Source: Myxococcales bacterium (GTDB lineage Bacteria > Myxococcota_A > Polyangia > Polyangiales > Polyangiaceae). From it: DNA of 64,000 bases. Each line of letters begins with the position of its first letter. Position 1 is the stretch's first letter. This document shows, piece after piece, positions 42,827-50,862 of the stretch. Made by a program: the position numbers and the translations under genes. The stretch is from contig JADJQX010000001.1 in assembly GCA_016712525.1 (NCBI GenBank), positions 620,001-684,000 of the forward strand, written 5' to 3'. A model generated the notes under the pieces. That model was not told where the DNA came from. It was given only the letters and a program-made list of their open reading frames with translations, and ran no database searches.

Positions 42827-45097
42827 ATGGACCCCAACGAGGCGGCGCCGCTCTCGACGACCTCGCCCAACTCGGTGCACCCGCCTCCCCGCGAGGGGGA
42901 GGGCGACCTCAGGGCCCCGCAGCTCTACCTGAACCGTGAGCTCTCGTGGCTCGAGTTCAACGCGCGGGTCTTGGCCGAGGCCGAGAGCGAGAGCGTCCCG
43001 CTGCTCGAGCGGCTCAAGTTCCACGCCATCGTCACGTCGAACCTCGACGAGTTCTTCATGGTGCGCGTGGCGGGGCTCAAGCAGAAGCTCACCGGCGAGG
43101 TCGGTGAGGTGAACCCCGACGGGATGAGCGTCTACGACCAGCTCGCGCGCATCTCCGAGCGTGTCCACGAGATGGCCCAGCGCCAGAGCGAGGCGCTGAA
43201 GGACCACCTCTTCCCTGCCCTCGCCGAGCAAGGCTACGCGTGGCTCAAGCCCGACGAGCTCCCCCAGGAGCAGCTCGCCGCGCTCGACGAGCGCTTCCAC
43301 AAAGACGTGTTCCCGGTGCTCACCCCGATCGCGATCGACCCTGGGCACCCGTTCCCTCACGTGCGAAATCGCAGCTTGAACCTCGGCGTGATGTTCTCGC
43401 GCGACGGCTCGGGGGACGTGAACTTCGGCGTGGTGCAGGTGCCGACCATGCTCCCGCGCCTGCTCATGGTGGGCGCCGTCACGCTCAAGAACGGCACGAT
43501 CGCGCCCAACGCGTTCGTGCTGCTCGAGGACATCATCGCGCGGCACGTCGACATGATCTTTCCGGGTGTTCGCCTGAAGGGCGTGTACGCGTTCCGGGTC
43601 ACTCGGAACTTCGACATCGAGATCGACGAAGAAGAGGCCGAGGATCTCCTCCAGCAGATCCAGCAGGAGCTGCGGCGGCGCGAGCGCGGGAACGCGGTGC
43701 GGCTCGAGGTCTCCGGGGAGTACACGGAGGCGTCCCTCGCCAAGCTCGTGAAGGCCCTGAAGCTCGACCCGGAGCGCGACGTGTACCGCACGACGGCCGT
43801 GCTGAACGTGCCCGACCTGCTCCAGCTCGTGTCACGCGAGGAGCGCCGAAGCCTGCGCGACGAGCCGTACGCGCCGCTCCAGGTCCCGCCTCTGCGAGAG
43901 ACCGACGACATCTTCGCGACCATCCGCGAAGGCGACATCTTGCTCCACCACCCGTACGAGTCGTTCGACCCGATCGTCGACCTCGTGAGCCGCGCGGCCG
44001 ACGATCCGGACGTGCTCGCGATCAAACAGACGCTCTACCGCGCGGGCGGCGACTCCCCCATCGTGAAGGCCTTGGCGCGCGCCGCCGAGGCCGGCAAGCA
44101 GGTCACGGCGATCGTCGAGCTGAAGGCGCGCTTCGACGAGGAGTCGAACATCGTGTGGGCGCGAACGCTCGAGCAGAGCGGCGTGCACGTCGTGTACGGC
44201 CTCATGGGGCTGAAGACCCACGCGAAGTGCCTGCTCATCGTGAGGCGCGAGCGCTCCGGCCTGCGGAGGTACGTGCACCTCTCGACGGGCAACTACAACA
44301 CCGGCACGGCGCGCCACTACACCGACGTCTCGCTGCTCACGTGCAGGCCGAGCATGGGCGAGGACGCCTCGTCGCTCTTCAACCTGCTCACGGGCTACAG
44401 CGCGCCGGCCAAGTGGAACTCGCTCATCGTGGCGCCCCTCGGGCTCCACGAGGCGGTCCTCGGGCTCATCGCCCGCGAGGCGGAGCACGCGCGCCACGGA
44501 AAGCCCGCCCGCATCGTCGCCAAGATGAACTCCCTCGTCGACGAGGACGTCATCGAGGCGCTCTACCGAGCTTCGCAAGCCGGCGTATCCATTACACTTT
44601 TGATTCGTGGCATCTGTTGTTTGCGGCCGGGTGTCCCGGGCGTGAGCGAGACCATCGAGGTGCGCGCGATCGTCGACCGGTACCTCGAGCACGGGCGCAT
44701 CTTCCGGTTCTCGAACGGCGGGCGAGAAGAGGTCTACATCTCGAGCGCCGACTGGATGCCCAGGAACTTCCACCGGCGCGTGGAGGTGATGGTGCCCATC
44801 GAGGACGCGGCGCTGCGCCAGAAGCTCTCCGATCAGCTCGAGCTCCAGCTCCTCGACAACGTGAAGTCGTGGCGCCTCGAGAGCGATGGGCGGTACGTCC
44901 GCGTCACGCCCAAGGCGAACGCGGCGGCGCTGCGGTGCCAGGTCCGGTTCCAAGAGCTCACGCGCGAGCTCGTGCGCACGGCCGAGGTCGCGGCGCGCCC
45001 GGGGAGCCGTTTCCACATGACCCCCACGGCGCAGCGCTCGCCCCTCGAGGGGAAGGTGCCGAAGACCACGCGCCGCCGCAAACGCCACGACGCCTGA
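42827..45097 (+). CDS. ppk1: polyphosphate kinase 1
   Basis: This enzyme makes inorganic polyphosphate from ATP. The 756-residue protein has the N-terminal NRELSWLEFNARVLAEA, HPYESFDPIVDLV, IKQTLYRAGGDSP, the two phospholipase-D-like regions (GLKTHAKCLL and RYVHLSTGNYNTGTARHY with phospho-acceptor His484) and VYISSADWMPRN. AAGGAG lies directly before the ATG. It stands alone between two unrelated genes; no exopolyphosphatase is adjacent, though a DHH phosphoesterase is two genes upstream. Confidence 0.96.
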   Translation: MDPNEAAPLSTTSPNSVHPPPREGEGDLRAPQLYLNRELSWLEFNARVLAEAESESVPLLERLKFHAIVTSNLDEFFMVRVAGLKQKLTGEVGEVNPDGMSVYDQLARISERVHEMAQRQSEALKDHLFPALAEQGYAWLKPDELPQEQLAALDERFHKDVFPVLTPIAIDPGHPFPHVRNRSLNLGVMFSRDGSGDVNFGVVQVPTMLPRLLMVGAVTLKNGTIAPNAFVLLEDIIARHVDMIFPGVRLKGVYAFRVTRNFDIEIDEEEAEDLLQQIQQELRRRERGNAVRLEVSGEYTEASLAKLVKALKLDPERDVYRTTAVLNVPDLLQLVSREERRSLRDEPYAPLQVPPLRETDDIFATIREGDILLHHPYESFDPIVDLVSRAADDPDVLAIKQTLYRAGGDSPIVKALARAAEAGKQVTAIVELKARFDEESNIVWARTLEQSGVHVVYGLMGLKTHAKCLLIVRRERSGLRRYVHLSTGNYNTGTARHYTDVSLLTCRPSMGEDASSLFNLLTGYSAPAKWNSLIVAPLGLHEAVLGLIAREAEHARHGKPARIVAKMNSLVDEDVIEALYRASQAGVSITLLIRGICCLRPGVPGVSETIEVRAIVDRYLEHGRIFRFSNGGREEVYISSADWMPRNFHRRVEVMVPIEDAALRQKLSDQLELQLLDNVKSWRLESDGRYVRVTPKANAAALRCQVRFQELTRELVRTAEVAARPGSRFHMTPTAQRSPLEGKVPKTTRRRKRHDA

Positions 45098-45195
45098 CCG
45101 CGGCTCCCTCACCGGATCGCAGCGGTCCTGGCGCGGGCGAGGGACCTCCGGGGTGGACGTGAATTCGTCCTCTGACGGGCGGTGACCGAGGCTGC

Positions 45196-45201
45196 TACGG
45201 T
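45196..45201 (+). promoter_or_regulatory. putative -10 box TACGGT, leaderless start at 45208
   Basis: TACGGT ends 6 nt before the ATG of the FGE-like lipoprotein gene, with CGAAAA between. Confidence 0.4.
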
Positions 45202-45207
45202 CGAAAA

Positions 45208-46953
45208 ATGGGCTTTTCTCTGCGCCGTTCCGCGCTCGCGCTGCTCCCACTGGCGTTCCCCATCGTGGCCTTGGCGTGCGGGGACACGGCGGACCCTGCC
45301 CCCGACGAAGACTCCGGTACGGCCGACGCCACGACCACGGACGGGAGCACACCCGAAGCCGACGGAGGCTCGAGCGACGGGGCCGCGAAGCCCGATACGA
45401 GCGCCCCGAACGACGGCGGGGGATCGGTCGATGGGGGCGACGGCGGGACGGCGTGCGGGGCCGCCGTGGGGAAGGTTTGCCCGCCCGGCGCGACCTGCGC
45501 GACCGACGACGACTGCGAGGGGACGTGTACGGCGAACGTGTGCGCGACACCTACACGCAGCGATGGAAGGCTCTCTCCGAGCCTCGGCGAGACCGACGTC
45601 GACTGTGGCGGCGCGGGCGGCCCGGCGTGCGAGGACGAGAAGGTGTGCGCCATCGACACGGACTGCAAGAGCTCGGTGTGCGGCGCGGCGAAGCGATGTG
45701 TCGGTGGCGCCTCGTGCCGAGGGAGCACGAACGGGCCCTCGGGCATCGACACGTGCGGTACGGGAGAGCCTGGCGCACCCGGCGCGAAGGTCGAGAGCTG
45801 CTGCCGTTCGCTCCCCTTGCCCACCCGCACGGCGCGGAGGCTCGATCGCTACGAGATCACGTCGGGACGCGTGCGCGCCTTCGTCGACGCGCTGGCCGCG
45901 GCCAACGGGGGCGTGCCGAACATGCGCGCGTTCGCGACGACGTATGCGGCGACGCACCCGGGCTCGCAGCTCGCCGAGGTGATGGACGGTTACCCGGGGC
46001 TCCTCGACGTGCTCCCGAACCAAGCGAGCCCGACCGCGCGGCTGCCGCTCCCCGTGTTCCTCGGGGCCTTCCCGCTCGACCCGATAAACTCCCTCGACGG
46101 CTGCTTCGTGGGCGACGGGGCCTACGGGCACCCGACCTACTGGCAACCTCCGAGCTCGCTCCAACCCTACGGCGTGGGGAAGCTCGACGCCCAAGGTCGG
46201 CCCACCGGACAGCGCCACTACACGCGCGAGGAGCTCGACAAGAAACCTGCCAATTGCATGTCCGCGCTCGTGCTCGCGACGTTCTGCGCGTGGGACGGCG
46301 GCGAGCTCGCGCGCACGGCCGACTACCGCGAGGTCTGGGGGCGAAAGGCCGAGCTCGTGGGCGCGACGAACGTCTACGTGCCGTGGACGGCGCTCCTGCC
46401 GATAGGCCAATTCAACTGGCGAAATGGCCACGGCACGACGTGCTCGCCAGCCGCGTGGCCGGGCTGCCAGAACCCGCAGCCGTACTTCTTCGGCTTCCCC
46501 GCGACCAAGGCCGACGGGAGCGCGAACGACCCGGCCGACGACGACTCCCCCGCGATCGCGGCGCCGGGCAGGTTCGCGAGCGACGTCACCCGCATCACGT
46601 CGGCGAGCGGCGAGGGCTGGTACGACGTGGGCGGCAACCTCATGGAGTCGGCTTGGCCCGTGGGCGCCGTGAACCCGGGCGCGAACGCCGTCCAAGACGT
46701 GTGCGACGTGTCGGCCGGCCCCGGCCCCGGGGAGACCGCGTGCGTGCGCCGCGGCAACAACGGCGTGCTCCGGTACCAGGGCGCGTTGCCGCACGTCGCG
46801 CTGGTCGGGTACTCGTTCGAGGGGCACGCGCGGCGGAGCGAGAATTACCTCTCCGCGGTCGCCACGAACGAGCTGCTCATTCCGGCGGGCGACCTGAAGC
46901 CCGTGCATTTCCAGTATGGAAAGATCGGTGGCCGTTGCGCGAGGAGCCGCTGA
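45208..46953 (+). CDS. lipoprotein with formylglycine-generating (SUMF1-like) domain
   Basis: The 581-residue protein has a lipobox (PIVALACGDTADP), an Asp/Ser/Thr linker, paired cysteine motifs (GAAVGKVCPPGATC, DCKSSVCGAAKRC), and a C-terminal FGE-type domain: LDRYEITSGRVRAFVDA, ANCMSALVLATFCAWDGGE, WYDVGGNLMES and ARRSENYLSAVA. True FGE enzymes oxidise a Cys or Ser of sulfatases; here the copper-binding cysteine pair of the known bacterial enzymes is not clearly present, so it may be a binding domain in disguise. Secretion as a lipoprotein also argues against cytosolic sulfatase activation. Confidence 0.8.
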   Translation: MGFSLRRSALALLPLAFPIVALACGDTADPAPDEDSGTADATTTDGSTPEADGGSSDGAAKPDTSAPNDGGGSVDGGDGGTACGAAVGKVCPPGATCATDDDCEGTCTANVCATPTRSDGRLSPSLGETDVDCGGAGGPACEDEKVCAIDTDCKSSVCGAAKRCVGGASCRGSTNGPSGIDTCGTGEPGAPGAKVESCCRSLPLPTRTARRLDRYEITSGRVRAFVDALAAANGGVPNMRAFATTYAATHPGSQLAEVMDGYPGLLDVLPNQASPTARLPLPVFLGAFPLDPINSLDGCFVGDGAYGHPTYWQPPSSLQPYGVGKLDAQGRPTGQRHYTREELDKKPANCMSALVLATFCAWDGGELARTADYREVWGRKAELVGATNVYVPWTALLPIGQFNWRNGHGTTCSPAAWPGCQNPQPYFFGFPATKADGSANDPADDDSPAIAAPGRFASDVTRITSASGEGWYDVGGNLMESAWPVGAVNPGANAVQDVCDVSAGPGPGETACVRRGNNGVLRYQGALPHVALVGYSFEGHARRSENYLSAVATNELLIPAGDLKPVHFQYGKIGGRCARSR

Positions 46954-47056
46954 ACGAGCGCGACGCGCGAGGTCACGGGCGCAGAATCTTCGTCGGAGCC
47001 GCGGGGTGCAGCGAAGGGGCACGTGAGGTAACCTCGCGCCGAACGGAGCCCCGCCC

Positions 47057-48424
47057 ATGTTGACCCAGCACGACCTCGACGTTCGAACCCTCGGTCCACG
47101 CACGGTGCCCTCGCCGCTCGGGCTCTCCACGACCGCTGGCGACGAGATCGCGGACTACGTGCCCGACGACGCGCGGATCGTGCTCGACGTCGAGATGCGC
47201 CTCGGGGCGACCCCGAAGGTCCCGCTCCTCCTCGAGAAGGCGGGGCCACGCGATGCCCTATTTTTCCAGCCCACGAGCGTGACGGCGGGCATCGTCACGT
47301 GCGGTGGCCTATGCCCCGGGCTCAACAACGTGCTCCGGTCGATGGTGCTCCAGCTCCACCACAAGTACCGAGTGAAGCGCGTGCTCGGGTACAAGTACGG
47401 GTTTCAAGGGCTCGACGCCTCGCAGGGCATCGCGCCCATCTCGCTCGGGCCCGACGAGGTGCTCCACATTCATCGGCAAGGTGGCAGCTTCCTCGGCCTC
47501 TCGCGAGGGCGACGCACCGCGGAGGCCATGGTCGACACGCTGGTGCGCGACGCCGTCGACGTGCTCTTCGTGATCGGGGGCGACGGCTCGATGCGCGGCG
47601 CGCTCGCCCTGGAGAAGGAGATCCGCGCGCGAGGGCTCGCCATCGCCGTGGTGGGCGTTCCCAAGACGATCGACAACGACGTGGCGTTCGTCGACAAGAC
47701 GTTCGGCTTCGACACGGCGGTCGAGCTCGCGCGCCTCGCGGTCGACGCCGCCCACACCGAGGCCACCGGCGCGCGCAACGGCATCGGCATCGTGAAGCTC
47801 ATGGGCCGAGACTCGGGCTTCATCGCCGCGTCGGCCACGCTCGCGAGCCGCGACGTGAACTACTGCCTTTTGCCCGAGCTCCACTACGATCTCGAGGGGC
47901 CGCACGGCCTCTTCTGCGAGCTCGAGCGCCGCATCGCGCGGCGCAATCACGCGCTCATCGTGGTCGCCGAGGGGTGCGGCGAGAACCTCGGTCTCCCGGC
48001 CGATGCGGGCGCCGAACGCGACGCCTCCGGGAACGTCCGCTACGCGAGCAAGGACGCCGACGTGGGCCCCCGCCTCAGGGACGCGCTGACGCGCCACTTC
48101 ACCGGCCTCGGCACCGAGGTAAATGTAAAATACATCGACCCGAGCTACATGATCCGGAGCGTGCCCGCGAACGCCCAGGACGCGATCTTCTGCGACGCGC
48201 TCGCGCGGAACGCGGTGCACGCGGGCATGGCCGGGAAGACCGGGATCCTCATCGGCCGCACGCACCGCATCTTCACGCACGTGCCGCTCGACGTCGTGAC
48301 CCGCGAGCGGAAGCGCATCGACCCCGACGGTGACCTATGGCTCGCCGTCACCGAGACGACCGGGCAGCCGCCCCTACGCCAGCGCGGGGCCCGAAAGTCG
48401 TCGCTCCCTCCGCCTCCAGGCTGA
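47057..48424 (+). CDS. 6-phosphofructokinase
   Basis: The 455-residue protein phosphorylates fructose 6-phosphate in glycolysis. It contains VTCGGLCPGLNNV, GGDG at 174-177 (Gly in the fourth place points to ATP rather than pyrophosphate as donor), PKTIDNDV at 202-208 (a lysine typical of the pyrophosphate/plant-type clade instead of the Gly of classic PfkA) and LMGRDSGF at 249-255. So it belongs to the long, clade-X-like group. Biochemical test would be needed to fix the donor. Confidence 0.9.
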   Translation: MLTQHDLDVRTLGPRTVPSPLGLSTTAGDEIADYVPDDARIVLDVEMRLGATPKVPLLLEKAGPRDALFFQPTSVTAGIVTCGGLCPGLNNVLRSMVLQLHHKYRVKRVLGYKYGFQGLDASQGIAPISLGPDEVLHIHRQGGSFLGLSRGRRTAEAMVDTLVRDAVDVLFVIGGDGSMRGALALEKEIRARGLAIAVVGVPKTIDNDVAFVDKTFGFDTAVELARLAVDAAHTEATGARNGIGIVKLMGRDSGFIAASATLASRDVNYCLLPELHYDLEGPHGLFCELERRIARRNHALIVVAEGCGENLGLPADAGAERDASGNVRYASKDADVGPRLRDALTRHFTGLGTEVNVKYIDPSYMIRSVPANAQDAIFCDALARNAVHAGMAGKTGILIGRTHRIFTHVPLDVVTRERKRIDPDGDLWLAVTETTGQPPLRQRGARKSSLPPPPG

Positions 48425-48496
48425 GCTCCGAAGCACGAGCCTCGGCGCCGAAAAGCGCATCGCGCGGACGATGAGGCCACCTTTTGCGCCCTGACC

Positions 48497-49132
48497 ATGG
48501 GAGAGTCTTCCATGGCCTGGCTCATGGCAACGCTCTACGATCGCTTCATGCGGCCCTCCGAGGAGGCGTGCCTCGGGGAGTGGCGGAGAGACCTGCTCTC
48601 GGGTCTCGAGGGCGACGTGCTCGAGGTGGGCGCGGGCACGGGCGTGAACCTCGCCTACTACCCGAAGGGCGTGCGTTTGGTGCTGGCGGAGCCCGATCGC
48701 GACATGGCCAAGAGGCTCGAGGGGCGGATGTCGGGGACACGCCACGACGGCACCCGGGTCGACGCCGCCGACGCCGAGGCGCTCCCCTACCCGGACGCGT
48801 CGTTCGACGTGGTGGTGTCCACGCTGGTCCTCTGTTCGGTCGCGCGGCCGGGCCGAGCGCTCGAGGAGATCGGGAGGGTGCTGCGGCCGGGGGGGCGGCT
48901 CGTGTTCATCGAGCACGTGGGCGCCGAGGTAGGGTCGTCGCGGCGCGCGTGGCAGGGCCGCATCGAGCCCGTGTGGAAACACGTGGCGGGCGGCTGCTGC
49001 CTCACACGCGACACACGCACGTCGATCGCGCGCGCCGGGCTCACCTTCGAGCGCATCGACGAAGAGAGCATGCGCAAGGCCCTGCCCTTCGTGCGACCTT
49101 CGATCCGCGGCGTTGCCCGGAAACCTAAGTAA
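48497..49132 (+). CDS. class I SAM-dependent methyltransferase
   Basis: The 211-residue protein has the Rossmann motif I VLEVGAGTGVNLAYY, acidic strand-2 residue (LAEPDRDMAKRL), motif II-like DVVVSTLVLCSVARP and LRPGGRLVFIEHVG. This looks like the UbiE/COQ5-related group of small-molecule methyltransferases. An ATG at 48512 is an alternative start. The gene converges with the CPBP gene with 32 bp between the stops. Confidence 0.85.
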   Translation: MGESSMAWLMATLYDRFMRPSEEACLGEWRRDLLSGLEGDVLEVGAGTGVNLAYYPKGVRLVLAEPDRDMAKRLEGRMSGTRHDGTRVDAADAEALPYPDASFDVVVSTLVLCSVARPGRALEEIGRVLRPGGRLVFIEHVGAEVGSSRRAWQGRIEPVWKHVAGGCCLTRDTRTSIARAGLTFERIDEESMRKALPFVRPSIRGVARKPK

Positions 49133-49164
49133 AATCGGGCACTAACAAAGGTCGTCTCGCACAC

Positions 49165-50541
49165 TCAGAGGACGAGGTGCCCGTTCCAGAGCGCGTGCGC
49201 CAAGAACGACGCGACGAGCCCTCCTTCGCCGTACGCCGCCCCGAAGCCGAACCCGAGCAGCGCGGCCTGGTACGCCGCCACCCTGTACACGACGAGGTGA
49301 GAGGCGCCGAAGAGGAGCGCCGCGTACACGAGGCCGAGGCGCTCGCCGTACTTTCGCGTGAGCACGCGCTGGAGGAGGCCGCGGTAGAGCCGCTCCTCGG
49401 CGAGCGGGACGGCGAGCACCGTCATGAGGAGCACGGGGAGGGCATTTTTGGCTTGGTGGATGCCCTTTTCGACCTCGCGCGACTCGGCCTGGAGGAGCTT
49501 CTTGCCCGACCGCTCGAACTCGGCCGGGTGCGTGCAGCGCTGCAGGTAGATGCCCGCGTCGAACGAGCGCTGGGCGCTCGAGACGAGGCCCATCGTGAGC
49601 GCGAAGCCGAGGCCGGCCGCGAAGAGGAGGCGCGTCGGTCGAACGTGGCGACGCGGCGGCCGCTCGCGCTCCACGAACCGCTCGACGAGCTCGGGGACGA
49701 CGGCGCCGTAGACGAGGAGACCGATGCCCGTGCTCCAGATGCTGCCATCGACGGCGCGGAGGATCGCGAGCACGGCGGGCAAGCCCAGCGCGGCGACGAC
49801 CGCGGCCGTGACGACCGCTTGGCGCGGGGCTTCGCCGAGGCGCACGCGGAGCACCTCGGCCGGATCGATGGCGAGGCGATCGAGGATTTGCTCGGTGAGG
49901 CGGTTGCCACGCGGCGCGCGCGCGACGAGGGTGAGGCCCACGGCGGTGGCGAGGACGGGCGCGAAATAGCCGACGGCCCCCCCCGAGCCGCACGTGACGG
50001 CCAGGAGGTGCAGGTAGCGCGCGGCGGCCCAGAAGAGCACGGCGGCGCTCGTGCCCGGGTGGCGCGGCACCTTGCGCGCGAAGTCGATCGCGAGCATCAC
50101 CGCGAAGAGGAGCCCGAGCACGAGGCGCACGCGCGCGCCACGGAGGCCCGCCGCGAAGAGCTCACGGTCGTACTCGACCAACATGAGCAAGGGCACGAGC
50201 CCCACGAAGAAGAGCGGACGGAGCCGCGCGAACGCGACCGACCCGGGGAGCGCGAGGCCCTCGGCGAGGCGCGATCTCACCGTGGCATCGCTCGCGACGG
50301 CGACCGCGAGCGGCTCGAACGGTCCACGCTCCGAGAGCGCGACCTCGGTCGTGGCGGACACCCGAATGGGGGCGACGCTCTCGGCCGCGAGGTGAGCGAC
50401 CTCCACGCGGCTCGCCGTTCGCCCGGGCTCACGCACGAACAGGAACGGGCCTCGCCCTGGGCTCGTGTCCGAGGTAGGCGAAGGTGGGAAAACCTCGGGG
50501 GCGTCCCCGGAGCGTGTCTGTCCTTCTGCCATTTGGGTCAT
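49165..50541 (-). CDS. CPBP-family intramembrane glutamic endopeptidase
   Basis: The 458-residue protein has about eight membrane helices and the CPBP motifs AEERLYRG (Glu382, Glu383, Arg387), FGASHL (His415) and a final HALWNGH. CPBP (Abi) proteases cleave in the membrane, and relatives process prenylated proteins or confer bacteriocin immunity. The N-terminal 100 residues are soluble and not typical for the family. The gene sits beside a methyltransferase gene with which it converges. Confidence 0.85.
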   Translation of the reverse strand: MTQMAEGQTRSGDAPEVFPPSPTSDTSPGRGPFLFVREPGRTASRVEVAHLAAESVAPIRVSATTEVALSERGPFEPLAVAVASDATVRSRLAEGLALPGSVAFARLRPLFFVGLVPLLMLVEYDRELFAAGLRGARVRLVLGLLFAVMLAIDFARKVPRHPGTSAAVLFWAAARYLHLLAVTCGSGGAVGYFAPVLATAVGLTLVARAPRGNRLTEQILDRLAIDPAEVLRVRLGEAPRQAVVTAAVVAALGLPAVLAILRAVDGSIWSTGIGLLVYGAVVPELVERFVERERPPRRHVRPTRLLFAAGLGFALTMGLVSSAQRSFDAGIYLQRCTHPAEFERSGKKLLQAESREVEKGIHQAKNALPVLLMTVLAVPLAEERLYRGLLQRVLTRKYGERLGLVYAALLFGASHLVVYRVAAYQAALLGFGFGAAYGEGGLVASFLAHALWNGHLVL

Positions 50542-50664
50542 CTCACCCGCGTCGGGGGCAGCGGTAAAGCCCTCCGCGCGTATGTCGGCGTTCCGCCCGA
50601 CGGCCGCGAAAGCGTGCTAGAAGGGCCACGAAGGGCAGGGCGTGCGCGCTCGGCGTAAACTCGA

Positions 50665-50847
50665 ATGATCCTCGGAATGACACGTGCGGAGCTGGGGCTG
50701 ACGGTCTTCATCTTCGCGCTCATCTACGGCGCGAGCTTTCTGACCCGGCTCGGCAAGGCCATCGGGGGCCTCGTCGCGGGTCGTGAGAGCACGGAACCGC
50801 CCGAGGGTCGCGCGCAGGACCTCCCCGGCCCCGGCGACGGCCGCTAG
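50665..50847 (+). CDS. 60-residue single-helix protein, TatA-like
   Basis: The protein has one N-terminal hydrophobic helix (GLTVFIFALIYGASFL) followed at once by a basic amphipathic segment (TRLGKAIGGLVAGR) and an acidic tail, the order found in TatA/TatB. The FG hinge of TatA is not seen, so this is only a resemblance. TAAACT ends 3 nt before ATG 50665, and an alternative ATG at 50677 would put the box 15 nt upstream. It precedes the 820-residue gene by 15 bp and is likely its operon partner. Confidence 0.65.
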   Translation: MILGMTRAELGLTVFIFALIYGASFLTRLGKAIGGLVAGRESTEPPEGRAQDLPGPGDGR

Positions 50848-50862
50848 GATCCCGAGATCGCC

